29,524 bases of DNA from Clostridium sp. 28_12 (GCA_001916055.1 MNRR01000029.1:1-29524), one strand, 5' to 3'. Shown: positions 1 through 7,226, counted from the first letter of the stretch. Notes: a model not told the origin generated them from the sequence alone. Translations and numbers: made by a program.

Positions 1-227
1 TAACCTTTTCATAATATAGCAATATTTTAATCCTTTTCTTTTGTGTTTTTTGTCTTTTTTAGTACTCTACCATAAAAAAGTTTTTTACATTTTGTGATAT
101 TTATTTTTTTATTATTTTATTTTCCTTTGTTTTGTGTTTTATATTTTATTATATCTTGTCGAAAATTACAAGTTTTTTAGATAAATTACACAATATTTTA
201 TCGCAATTTGATGTTTTTCTAATCTTT
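1..227. other. AT-rich intergenic stretch, no gene seen
   Basis: T-rich sequence before repeat A. I see no convincing reading frame, RNA gene or terminator. It may be the upstream or downstream flank of a gene lying outside the window. Confidence 0.5.
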
Positions 228-418
228 ATAAGAAAGCGTAAAAATATAAACTTTGAATGCAATTCCGAATGTGCATGAAGAAATTTTAGAAATTCTATGC
301 AATTTTACGGTAAGAGTTCACGATAGTGGAAAGGACCCGTAAAATAAATTAGAATTTCTTGAATTTAGTAATAAGCCGAGGAATGAAATGAAAAGTTTAT
401 ACTTTTACGCTTTCTTAT
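228..418 (+). repeat. Structured repeat copy A (unrecognised family)
   Basis: This is the first of three ~180-nt copies. Its ends are inverted repeats of about 26 nt (228-253 with 393-418, one mismatch). Inside are a second stem (288-297 with 350-359), a third stem TTTTACGG/CCGTAAAA (303-310 with 337-344) and a small hairpin (316-321 with 326-331). Segments that do not fit the stems are conserved among copies, notably GAATGTGCATG and AAGCCGAG-AATGAAATG. No protein is encoded. Orientation is assigned by the conserved core. It could be a noncoding RNA or a palindromic mobile element; I do not recognise the family. Confidence 0.75.
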
Positions 419-522
419 ATTATTTAAAATTTCATTAATAATAATGTAATTTTATTTAGGAAACTTTTTATTTTTGGTTCATATAATAAAAGTAATAACA
501 TATTTTATTTAGAGGTGATACT

Positions 523-957
523 ATGTCTAACAACATAAATGATTTATTTGCAAATTTAAATGTTCCTGATGATGTAAAACAAATGATTAATAACGGCTCT
601 TCTAATGACTTGAATAATTTACTTAGCCAAGTTTCCCCTGAAATGATAAATAATCTAAGCAATATTCTTAATTCTAATACACAAACTTCATCTCAGAATT
701 CTTCTAATCAAAGTATTAACAATTCCACTTCTAATAATAACAATAATTTTAATTTAGACATGAATACTATTATGAAAATGAAGTCTATTATGGAAAATAT
801 GAATAATAAAAATGATCCTAGAGCAAATTTGCTTTATTCTTTAAAACCATATTTGCGTGATAGTAAAAAAGATAAATTAGACCAGTATGTTAATTTGTTA
901 AATGTTTCTAAAATTGCTGAACTTATGAATAAAAATAATGATAACAAAAAGGAGTAA
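523..957 (+). CDS. Small Asn/Ser-rich hypothetical protein
   Basis: A 144-residue protein of unknown function. A strong Shine-Dalgarno (GAGGTGATACT) precedes the ATG. The middle (about 50-85) is a low-complexity run of Asn, Ser and Thr. The C-terminal third has an ordered motif, roughly DPRANLLYSLKPYLRDSKKDKLDQYVNLL, followed by a charged tail. From memory this DPR-NLL-LKPYL segment occurs in small Clostridia proteins encoded next to a short membrane protein, but I cannot name a family. The next gene starts 4 nt after the stop with its own Shine-Dalgarno, so the two are probably co-transcribed and end at the terminator near 1278-1313. No signal peptide or membrane helix is visible. Confidence 0.7.
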   Translation: MSNNINDLFANLNVPDDVKQMINNGSSNDLNNLLSQVSPEMINNLSNILNSNTQTSSQNSSNQSINNSTSNNNNNFNLDMNTIMKMKSIMENMNNKNDPRANLLYSLKPYLRDSKKDKLDQYVNLLNVSKIAELMNKNNDNKKE

Positions 958-961
958 ATTT

Positions 962-1279
962 ATGATGCCTTATTATAAATACTATAATCCATATAATAGG
1001 AATCCGTATTTTTATAATAATTATAGACCTGCTTATAGGTCAAATTTCACTCCTAGAGCTACAGTTAACCAAGCTCAAACTTCTTCTAATAATGCTCCTA
1101 GCTCTGAAAGCCGTAATAATTCCAATTCTAAAAACGAGGATGATGTTTGGTTTGATTTATTTGGTATTAAACTTTATTTTGATGATGTTCTTATTCTTAG
1201 TCTATTATTCTTTTTGTATAAAGAAGAAGTTAAAGATGAGGGATTGTTTCTTGCTCTTGTTTTGCTATTAATCAGCTAA
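962..1279 (+). CDS. Small Tyr/Asn-rich protein with C-terminal membrane segments
   Basis: A 105-residue hypothetical protein. I start it at the first of two adjacent ATGs because AAAGGAG lies directly upstream; an earlier in-frame ATG at 938 sits inside the previous gene and lacks a ribosome site. Residues 1-30 are Tyr/Asn/Arg-rich, followed by a Ser/Asn linker. The conserved-looking C-terminus (DVWFDLFGIKLYFDDVLILSLLFFLYKEEVKD) contains one hydrophobic stretch, with a second at the very end, so it is probably membrane-bound. It forms a two-gene unit with the upstream gene. The function is unknown; the pairing and Clostridia context make a role in the cell envelope or spore possible, but that is a guess. 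Confidence 0.7.
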   Translation: MMPYYKYYNPYNRNPYFYNNYRPAYRSNFTPRATVNQAQTSSNNAPSSESRNNSNSKNEDDVWFDLFGIKLYFDDVLILSLLFFLYKEEVKDEGLFLALVLLLIS

Positions 1280-1313
1280 AAGCCGCAAACATTAAATTGT
1301 TTTGTGGCTTTTT
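1278..1313 (+). terminator. Rho-independent terminator after the small gene pair
   Basis: AAAGCCGCAAA pairs with TTTTGTGGCTTT (one G-T pair) around a ~10-nt AT loop and is followed by a T-rich tract. It begins at the stop codon of the gene ending at 1279. Confidence 0.85.
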
Positions 1314-1363
1314 CTTTAATATTTATTTGCTATATATTTCTTATTTTCTCACAGCGAATGTAT

Positions 1364-1541
1364 CAATATAAAAATATAAATTTTCATGGAATTACGAATG
1401 TGCACGTAAAAGTTTTAGAAATTCTATGCAGTTTTATGGTAAGAGTTCACGATAGTGGAAAGGACCCATAAAACAAATTAGAATTTCTTAAACTTTGAAG
1501 TAAGCCGAGTAATGAAATGAAAATTTATACTTTTTATATTG
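1364..1541 (+). repeat. Structured repeat copy B, abutting the VP2 variable repeat
   Basis: Second copy of the A/B/C element, same orientation as A. Its outer arms (CAATATAAAA...TTTTATATTG) differ in sequence from those of A and C but still pair with each other. The inner stem is TTTTATGG/CCATAAAA, so one base pair has changed on both sides relative to A. The second stem carries AAAGTTT/AAACTTT where A and C have AAATTT pairs. It ends 8 nt before the stop codon of VP2, directly against the 3' end of that gene's variable repeat. Confidence 0.75.
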
Positions 1542-1549
1542 CCTACGAT

Positions 1550-1685
1550 TTAATAAAGTGACACTCTAAAACCGACGTAGTAGCTGCAATGGGTCGTAAC
1601 GTCGCAGTTACGGTTAGCCGCAGGATATCTACCGCCATCATTGCGGTAAGAGCCCCCGCGTATAGCACAAGGATAGCTCGAATTA
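1550..1685 (-). other. DGR variable repeat of VP2 (VR2)
   Basis: The last ~45 codons of VP2. Compared with the other target's repeat, conserved codons (PC, RGG, YPAA, TT, GFRVSL) alternate with codons that differ at first or second positions, for example agc/aac, tat/ggt, cgc/tcc, aac/tac, tgc/ggc, cat/ggc and tac/agc. Most fit an AAY or TAY template codon, the signature of adenine-directed mutagenesis. The similarity runs past the stop codon for a few bases (TCGTAG), which probably marks the homology end. Confidence 0.8.
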
Positions 1686-3034
1686 GAAGTTTTTTCAAGC
1701 GTCCACTCCCATACATTTCCAGCTAAATCATAAATTCCTTGTTTACTAAAATCGTCACTTGCTCCTGTTGATAATAATATGCTTGTACTTGAATCTTTCG
1801 TTTTTTCTGTTGCACTTGTCCATCCTGAACCATTTGGTACATATTTTAAGTTTTCATTTGTTATATTCCATGCATTATTCTGATAATTTCCCCAAGATGT
1901 ACTGTTTGTTATTAGGTCTGCTTGGCTTGTTCCTTTAATTTCTAAATATTTTAATACTAAATCCCACTGTACTCCAAACATTAAACTACTTGTATGATTT
2001 CCTGATTCAATATTACTTGCCAATATTTGCGCTTGACTACATGTAACATAATTGTATGGATATGCATTTTGTTTTATTACTGGTATTTCTGTTGGTGCTA
2101 TATCTGCTGAACCTGATGTTTTTGGTTCATTCTCTATTCCTGTTTCATATTTTCCTATATAAAATCCTCCATTTTGATATACACTTTTTAGCATTGTTTT
2201 CTTTAATTCCGCATATTGGTCACTTGTTAGTCCTGTTGTTGCATCTGAGTAATATTCATCTGTATAGCTTGTTCCTTTTCTATAAACATCTGTATATGTG
2301 TGTAAATCAGTCTCTATTGCTGTATATTCTTCTTCTGTGAAATTTGTTATACTTAATCCTGCTGTTGGATATACTTCTTCTGTCATTGGTACTTCTATCC
2401 ATACATATTGGTTTCCTGTACTATCTTGTATTGTTAATCCGTTTTTTAATGTTGTTCCTGATACTTGGGTAAAACCTGTTGGTAAATATGGTTTTGTTGT
2501 TTTCTTGCTTGATACTGTTTCTGAACCTCCATTTGCTTCTTCTCCTGGTTGTTTTGGCTCTGCTTTTATACTTACTCCTATATCAGATTTTAAATTCTCT
2601 TTTGTTTCATCTATTGGTGTTTTTAGTAATCTTACTGTTACTTTTAATATTGTCTCTTCTTGTGCTTTTAATGTTGTTTTTTCTAATGAACATATTACTT
2701 CAAAATATTCTTCATTTGAACTTGTTGCTTCTGCTGTCAAGTCTGCTGATATATCTGAACTTAGATTTTTTACTGTATATGTTGCTACTGCTTCATCTCC
2801 CTTAGCGTTTAATCCTGTTACATTTACACTTCCTTGTGTTTTGTCATCAGAACTTATTGTTGCTGTTGTTGTTCCTTTTCCACTTGTACTTGGCGTTCCT
2901 ATAAATTCTACTTTAAAGTTTTCTTGTTTGGCTTGTGCATTTCCTACACCATTTATGTTTAAGCCTACATTAGTTATCGCAGCATATGCTACTGCTACTA
3001 ATATTATCGCTATTAGTAGTATTCCTCCTACTAT
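1550..3034 (-). CDS. DGR variable protein 2 (remote target), no canonical start codon
   Basis: Paralogue of the protein at 21387-22904. The frame is open from about 3112 to the stop at 1550. In order: a hydrophobic export/anchor segment (GGILLIAIILVAVAYAAIT), a ~130-residue beta-rich spacer resembling camelysin/TasA-type exported proteins, a PG-rich linker, then an FGE-sulfatase (C-type-lectin) domain with GGFYIGKYETGIE, GIYDLAGNVWEWTLE and RGG-Y, ending VGFRVSLY. The last ~50 codons are the variable repeat. Near the Shine-Dalgarno-like AAGGGGG (3048-3054) there is no ATG, GTG or TTG: compared with VP1 about 12 nt including the start are missing. The coordinate given uses the only near-cognate codon there (ATA, 3034). 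A TTG at 2740 would give a protein lacking the export segment. It may be a pseudogene or use an unusual start. Confidence 0.8.
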   Translation of the reverse strand: MVGGILLIAIILVAVAYAAITNVGLNINGVGNAQAKQENFKVEFIGTPSTSGKGTTTATISSDDKTQGSVNVTGLNAKGDEAVATYTVKNLSSDISADLTAEATSSNEEYFEVICSLEKTTLKAQEETILKVTVRLLKTPIDETKENLKSDIGVSIKAEPKQPGEEANGGSETVSSKKTTKPYLPTGFTQVSGTTLKNGLTIQDSTGNQYVWIEVPMTEEVYPTAGLSITNFTEEEYTAIETDLHTYTDVYRKGTSYTDEYYSDATTGLTSDQYAELKKTMLKSVYQNGGFYIGKYETGIENEPKTSGSADIAPTEIPVIKQNAYPYNYVTCSQAQILASNIESGNHTSSLMFGVQWDLVLKYLEIKGTSQADLITNSTSWGNYQNNAWNITNENLKYVPNGSGWTSATEKTKDSSTSILLSTGASDDFSKQGIYDLAGNVWEWTLEKTSNSSYPCAIRGGSYRNDGGRYPAANRNCDVTTHCSYYVGFRVSLY

Positions 3035-3065
3035 TTTTGTGTTTTTTCCCCCTTCTTTTGATTTG

Positions 3066-3094
3066 GCTATCGTTTTGGATGCACTTTCGATAGC
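3066..3094 (-). promoter_or_regulatory. Leader hairpin of VP2
   Basis: Perfect 7-bp stem GCTATCG/CGATAGC with a 15-nt loop containing GCATCC, placed right after the predicted transcription start and upstream of the Shine-Dalgarno. The VP1 gene has the same hairpin with a different stem sequence (GTTATC/GATAAC) and the same GCATCC in the loop. Confidence 0.6.
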
Positions 3095-3103
3095 TTCACT
3101 TTT

Positions 3104-3132
3104 AGTATAATATATTCATTTGTGTTTGTCTA
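3104..3132 (-). promoter_or_regulatory. Sigma-A-type promoter of VP2
   Basis: -35 TAGACA (3127-3132) and -10 TATACT (3104-3109) with an exact 17-nt spacer, reading toward VP2. It lies between repeat C and the leader hairpin. Confidence 0.6.
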
Positions 3133-3160
3133 GTAATTTTTTTAATTTTTATTTTTTTCT

Positions 3161-3345
3161 ATTCCCCACTTAATTATAAACTTTTCATTTCATTACTCGG
3201 CTTATTACGAAATTTAAGAAATTCTAATTTATTTTAGTGCACCCTTCCACTATCGTGAACTCTTTCCCTAAAATTGCAAAGAATTTCTAAAATTTCTTCA
3301 TGCACATTCGTAATTTCATTCAAAGTTTATAATTAAGTGGGGAAT
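3161..3345 (-). repeat. Structured repeat copy C, upstream of VP2
   Basis: Third copy, inverted relative to A and B. The outer arms are a perfect 24-nt inverted repeat beginning ATTCCCCACTTAA, unrelated in sequence to the arms of A and B. The inner stem is TTTTAG/CTAAAA, again changed on both sides. Together with copy B it brackets VP2 as a pair of inverted copies. Confidence 0.75.
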
Positions 3346-3384
3346 ATGTATAAAATAAATTTTTATAAAAGTTACAGCAACTTA

Positions 3385-5100
3385 TTATTTAGAAATTTCC
3401 TCTACTGAAATTTTATCTTTTACTACAACTATTGCATAACTTCTTAAATTTGGTATTGCTCTTATTTCTTCTGTTTGATTATATCTTTCCAGTTGTGCTT
3501 TTGCCTCTGCTTGTTTTTGTTTTAAAAGTTCTGGGTTTTTATTATAGTCTTCTTGTTTTATATATTTAAATTCTAACAATACTCCATATCTTTCATTTAA
3601 TTTTTCTCGTGGTATTATTAATATATCTGCATATTCTCCACCAATTTCTAGCTCTGATTTTACATATACTGCTCCTAACATTCTGCATATTGAATAAAAT
3701 ATTACTTTTATATATTTTTCATCAAAACGTTGGTAGTCTCTGTTAGATAAGTTTGTTAAAAATGTTCCTAGTGTTTCTATCGCTTTATCTATTTTTCCTT
3801 CTTTCAATATTTCTTCTGACATTGTTTCTGTATCTATTGTGTTTGTTATTATCTGAGCTTTTCTACTTATATATTCCAAAAAATACTCACTATATATCTT
3901 TCTTATTACATCATTCGGTATTTTAAAACTACATTTACTAAAGCCTACTTTTACTATTGTTAAATATCCTAAGTAAAATAGCAATGATATTAATTCTTTT
4001 TCTCCAAAACTTATTTCTGCATTAAATTTTTCTGTTAATTCACTTTCTACTGGTTCTTCTGCTACTATTTTTTCCAATAACTCTATTTTATTCATATTTT
4101 GGCATAAATTCATAAAAGCTTCTATTTTTTTGTAATCACTTAATATGTTTGTATCTATTAATTTTTTAGGTATATCTTTTTGTCTTTTATATTCTTGTAA
4201 AAAATATAATGTCATATTTGAATTATACAATTTATAATCATTTAATTTTTCATTATCTATTTCGTCTGAGAATACATATCCATCATAGTTTTCTTTTATT
4301 ACTGGTAGTAATTCTTCTTGTTTTTCTTCTGGTATATCAATTTCTGTCATTAAATATTTTACATCTTCTTTACTAAAACCTAACATATCGTTAAATTCAA
4401 TATCTTTTGTTATATCATTTGCTATATTGAAACCACTTGTTGTACTATCTAATGTTATTGGTGCTACTCCTGTTATAAATATTCTATCTACTACTGATTC
4501 TGTTCCTTTTTTTAATATCTCATACCACTTTCTTATTCGTCCATTTTTAGCAACTAATCCTTTAAATTCGTCTGTTCTGAATCCTAACAATTCGTTTGCA
4601 AAATGATCATATTCATCTATTATTACATATATTTTTTCATTCGCTTTTTGTATATAAAATGCTTTAAATAAATCATCTAATATTCCTTCTGCACCATAAT
4701 CTTTATTCACAAAGAAATCCAATCCATATTTTTGTGCAAATACTTCTATTGATGTTGCTACCTCTCTTTTAAAGCCTTCTATTGCTTCCTCTACTGTATT
4801 TGAAACTATTCCTGAGAAATTAAATCTTAGTACACAATATCTATTTTTATTTGGTGTTGGATTTCCTCCTATATATGTTTTTCCAAATAATTCTTCAAAT
4901 TTGTCTGCTTTATTTTTATCATAGTAACATTCTAATGTACTTGTAAATAAGGTTTTTCCAAATTTTCTTGGTCGTAAAAACATTATTGTACTATCTGCTA
5001 AATCTTCCATTTTTTCTATATACATTGTTTTATCTACATATATTCTATTTTCCTCTACTATCTTTTCATAGTTACTTATTCCATTTGGTAATTTTCTCAT
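3385..5100 (-). CDS. AAA-ATPase-like protein with C-terminal PD-(D/E)XK nuclease domain
   Basis: 571 residues, the usual length and architecture of the family with an N-terminal predicted AAA-ATPase domain (PF09820 type) and a C-terminal PD-(D/E)XK nuclease domain (PF08011 type). Visible landmarks: the opening LPNGISNYEKIVEENRIYVDKT, a Walker-A-like RPRKFGKTLF at 43-52 (K49, T50), a Walker B VIIDEYDHFAN with D162/E163, and a C-terminal nuclease core with D492 (YADILII) and E510-x-K512 (LLEFKYIK). The family is abundant and multicopy in gut Firmicutes and Bacteroidetes; its role is unsettled and a mobile or defence-like function is only inferred. It lies between repeat C and a second PD-(D/E)XK gene on the same strand, separated by tandem short palindromes. 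The frame is intact, so it is probably functional. Confidence 0.88.
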   Translation of the reverse strand: MRKLPNGISNYEKIVEENRIYVDKTMYIEKMEDLADSTIMFLRPRKFGKTLFTSTLECYYDKNKADKFEELFGKTYIGGNPTPNKNRYCVLRFNFSGIVSNTVEEAIEGFKREVATSIEVFAQKYGLDFFVNKDYGAEGILDDLFKAFYIQKANEKIYVIIDEYDHFANELLGFRTDEFKGLVAKNGRIRKWYEILKKGTESVVDRIFITGVAPITLDSTTSGFNIANDITKDIEFNDMLGFSKEDVKYLMTEIDIPEEKQEELLPVIKENYDGYVFSDEIDNEKLNDYKLYNSNMTLYFLQEYKRQKDIPKKLIDTNILSDYKKIEAFMNLCQNMNKIELLEKIVAEEPVESELTEKFNAEISFGEKELISLLFYLGYLTIVKVGFSKCSFKIPNDVIRKIYSEYFLEYISRKAQIITNTIDTETMSEEILKEGKIDKAIETLGTFLTNLSNRDYQRFDEKYIKVIFYSICRMLGAVYVKSELEIGGEYADILIIPREKLNERYGVLLEFKYIKQEDYNKNPELLKQKQAEAKAQLERYNQTEEIRAIPNLRSYAIVVVKDKISVEEISK

Positions 5101-5117
5101 TTCTTACCTCTCTTTCT

Positions 5118-5182
5118 TTGCACCGATTATCTCGCTTTTTTTCGGTGCATTGCACACGTGAGATTGCTTTTTTTCGTGCAAC
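5118..5182. repeat. Two tandem copies of a short GCAC...GTGC palindromic repeat
   Basis: Copies at 5118-5150 and 5150-5182. Each has a short outer palindrome (TTGCAC..GTGCA) and a core like GAGATTGC followed by T7. Related copies occur at 6468-6504 and 26231-26266. They sit between the AAA-ATPase gene and the rpn-like gene. Confidence 0.65.
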
Positions 5183-5235
5183 TTTGTACACTTCAAAGTC
5201 GGCAAGTATTACGTTAAACTTCTCACACCAATATC

Positions 5236-6132
5236 TTATTTTAAATCCTCTATTTCTTCTTCACTTAATCCTGTTATTTCTGCTATTTGTTTGGTTTGCA
5301 TTTTTTGTTCTTTTAATTTTTTAGCTATTTTTCTTAATTTTTCTATTGTTTCTCTCCTTTCTTGTTCTCGTCCAATTTCTCGGCCAATTTTCTTACCTTC
5401 TTCTATTCCATCCTCTCTCGCACAATCAAGTGCAGACTTTTCTTCTAACTTTGACATTAGTCTAATTTCTGCCAATCTTTTAACTTCTTCATCCCCTGTT
5501 AAAACTTCATAGTTCTCAACTGCTCTTTTTACTTTATCATTTTCTTTACATGCCATTTCTAATAAGTCACTCCTTTCCATGTCCAAAAATGCGCTCCATT
5601 GATTTATTCGTTTTGTCATATCTGGATTTTGGTTTCTAAACTTTTCTAATTCTATATAATAATATTTTACATCATTATTTATTTCATATTCTCTATGTTC
5701 TTTTGCTACTCTTACAGTTTCTGTAATGTATTCTGGTAATTTTATAAACGAATAATCCAATATTGCTATTATTATTGTTGGTTTTAATTGTCTATAATCT
5801 TCTCCTGGTCCTAATTGCTCTATTAATTTTTTACATGCATAAAATGTTGTTCTTTTCTCTATATTTTTATAGTTTTTTATTTGTATCTCTACATTTATAA
5901 ACTCTCCGTCTTCTAGTTCTACTCCTAAGTCTAGTATTCCAAATTTTTGCTCCTTTGCCAACTGTTCTAACCTTACATCATGCATTACTTTTTTTATTTT
6001 TATTTTTTCTTCTAATACAGACTCTAGAAAATCTTGTAAGAATTCCTCATTTTCTTTTCTGCCATAAAATGCTTTAAACATTATATCGCTTTTCATCTTT
6101 AGTTCTGGATTTATTTCTATTCTAAAACTCAT
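5236..6132 (-). CDS. Rpn family recombination-promoting nuclease / putative transposase (PD-(D/E)XK)
   Basis: 298 residues of the PDDEXK_2 (PF12784) type. The N-terminus (MKSDIMFKAFYGRKENEEFLQDFLESVL) is typical. The nuclease core shows D68 (GILDLGVEL) and E82-x-Q84 (NVEIQIKNY). The C-terminus is charged, with GREIGREQERRETIEKLRKIAKKLKEQK and a short helix-turn-helix-like end (TKQIAEITGLSEEEIEDL). E. coli Rpn proteins are DNA endonucleases that raise RecA-independent recombination; that activity is inferred for this protein. A sigma-A-type promoter lies at 6168-6196. The start is unusual: a 20-bp tandem duplication places a second ATG 20 nt upstream that reads only seven codons and whose TGA overlaps this ATG (ATGA), so translation may depend on re-initiation. 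Confidence 0.9.
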   Translation of the reverse strand: MSFRIEINPELKMKSDIMFKAFYGRKENEEFLQDFLESVLEEKIKIKKVMHDVRLEQLAKEQKFGILDLGVELEDGEFINVEIQIKNYKNIEKRTTFYACKKLIEQLGPGEDYRQLKPTIIIAILDYSFIKLPEYITETVRVAKEHREYEINNDVKYYYIELEKFRNQNPDMTKRINQWSAFLDMERSDLLEMACKENDKVKRAVENYEVLTGDEEVKRLAEIRLMSKLEEKSALDCAREDGIEEGKKIGREIGREQERRETIEKLRKIAKKLKEQKMQTKQIAEITGLSEEEIEDLK

Positions 6133-6159
6133 CCTATCGTTCTAAAACTCATCCTATCG
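6120..6159 (-). repeat. 20-bp tandem duplication over the rpn start, creating a 7-codon leader frame
   Basis: The unit TTCTAAAACTCATCCTATCG occurs twice in direct succession (6120-6139 and 6140-6159). On the minus strand the outer ATG (6152) follows AAGGAG at good spacing and encodes MSFRTIG before a TGA (6129-6131) that overlaps the ATG of the nuclease gene. Confidence 0.85.
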
Positions 6160-6167
6160 CTCCTTCC

Positions 6168-6196
6168 ATTATATCGTTTTTTGGTATTTTTAGCAA
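6168..6196 (-). promoter_or_regulatory. Sigma-A-type promoter of the rpn-like gene
   Basis: -35 TTGCTA (6191-6196) and -10 TATAAT (6168-6173) with a 17-nt spacer, just upstream of the AAGGAG site. Confidence 0.6.
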
Positions 6197-6591
6197 TCTT
6201 TTATGCTATTTTTTCTTTGTATTTTATTTAGAGCATGTTTAATAAAGGTGCATAGGCATCATCTCCGTTCTTTATAATATTTTCTAAATACTGATTTTTT
6301 CATGTGAATTAAACTATTGAATAAAATCAAAAATTTAAAATTTATTTCTGCATTGCTAAGCTGCTTTTGTACTTCAATTTTAGTACATATCTAATATAAC
6401 ATAAAAAGCTCTATCTAGCAAGAATTTTTTGAAGTTTTTTATGGTAACTAGCACTTTTTTCTGTGCAATTTGCACACTTGAAAACGTTTTTTTTCCGTGC
6501 AATTTTTCCTAAAAATAAAAAAGATCAATACATTATATAAAATTGGCCTGTGCAAAGGACATTTTTATATTTGTATTAACCTCTTTTTATA
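6197..6591. other. Intergenic stretch after minC
   Basis: About 400 nt without a supported gene. It holds one short palindromic repeat (6468-6504), a mini-hairpin GCAC-T6-CT-GTGC (6451-6467) and AT-rich filler. No strong terminator for the minC operon is evident. This is where minD and minE would be expected if the usual order were kept; neither is present. Confidence 0.6.
6468..6504. repeat. Short GCAC...GTGC palindromic repeat, third copy
   Basis: TTTGCACACTTG, an A-rich core, a T8 run, then CCGTGCAA. Matches the tandem copies near 5118-5182 in layout and ends, with a diverged core. Confidence 0.55.
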
Positions 6592-7200
6592 TTACTCTAT
6601 TACAATCTGATCTCCATCAGCATAAATATAAGCATTATCATAAACATACTCTTCATTCATATCAAACTCTTTAACAATGTTTGAAATACGAATCTGTACA
6701 GCATCAAGGGTACTTACTGCTATAATCGCTTCTTTATTTCCTTTAGCGCCTGCATGAGCTAAGCCCCTAAGAGTTCCTATTACTGCAATATTATCAGCAG
6801 CAATTACTTCTGCACCTGCATTAACATCCCCTATTATTACCAAACTTCCTTCAACTTCTAATCGTTGTCCTGAACGAAGTGAACCTTTATGAAAAGTTGT
6901 TTCAGATGTTCCTACATCTTTTTTATAGCTACGTGTAATGCTATGTAATCCAAGAGTTGTCGGAGTATCAAATTTAATTTCAACATCAATTTTACTTTTT
7001 ATTATTTCTCTAATTTCTTCAAGTTCTTTATTTGTTAAAATTTTTCCAGTAACCCTTATAGGTGTTTTTTCGTCTTGATACATTTTTTTTAAATCTTTCA
7101 TTTTTTTGTCTAATTCTTCAATTACATCTTCTTGTTTAGCATTATCATCGATTTTTATTACAACTTCATCTGTTCTTAAATTTATACTAACACTATTCAT
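6592..7200 (-). CDS. minC: Septum site-determining protein MinC
   Basis: 202 residues, close to normal length. The N-terminal domain is the poorly conserved part; the C-terminal beta-helix domain is clear: FHKGSLRSGQRLEVEGSLVIIGDVNAGAEVIAADNIAVIGTLRGLAHAGAKGN at about 104-157. MinC inhibits FtsZ assembly away from midcell, normally activated by MinD at the membrane. Last gene of the radC-mreBCD-PBP2 operon, starting 26 nt after the PBP2 stop with AAAGGA upstream. In many Clostridia minD and minE follow directly; here the next genes are nuclease-like accessory genes, so minD and minE must be elsewhere or absent. Confidence 0.93.
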   Translation of the reverse strand: MNSVSINLRTDEVVIKIDDNAKQEDVIEELDKKMKDLKKMYQDEKTPIRVTGKILTNKELEEIREIIKSKIDVEIKFDTPTTLGLHSITRSYKKDVGTSETTFHKGSLRSGQRLEVEGSLVIIGDVNAGAEVIAADNIAVIGTLRGLAHAGAKGNKEAIIAVSTLDAVQIRISNIVKEFDMNEEYVYDNAYIYADGDQIVIE

Positions 7201-7226
7201 TATTTAATATCCTTTCACAAAATACT

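Noticed and set aside
228..418. Hammerhead or other self-cleaving ribozyme in the structured repeat
   Set aside because: GAAA occurs but the CUGAUGA core and a matching three-stem junction do not.
3066..3094. Known riboswitch (c-di-GMP, preQ1 or similar) as the leader hairpin
   Set aside because: The single hairpin with GCATCC loop lacks the conserved junctions of those classes.
2298..3110. Long plus-strand open frame opposite VP2
   Set aside because: It is the antisense shadow of the VP2 coding frame, with no ribosome site and no recognisable protein features.
1364..3345. Integron-like gene cassette with attC sites around VP2
   Set aside because: The flanking elements are inverted relative to each other and lack the GTTRRRY/RYYYAAC core boxes; attC sites would be in direct order.
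5118..5182. CRISPR array
   Set aside because: Only two adjacent units with no spacers; further copies are scattered singly.
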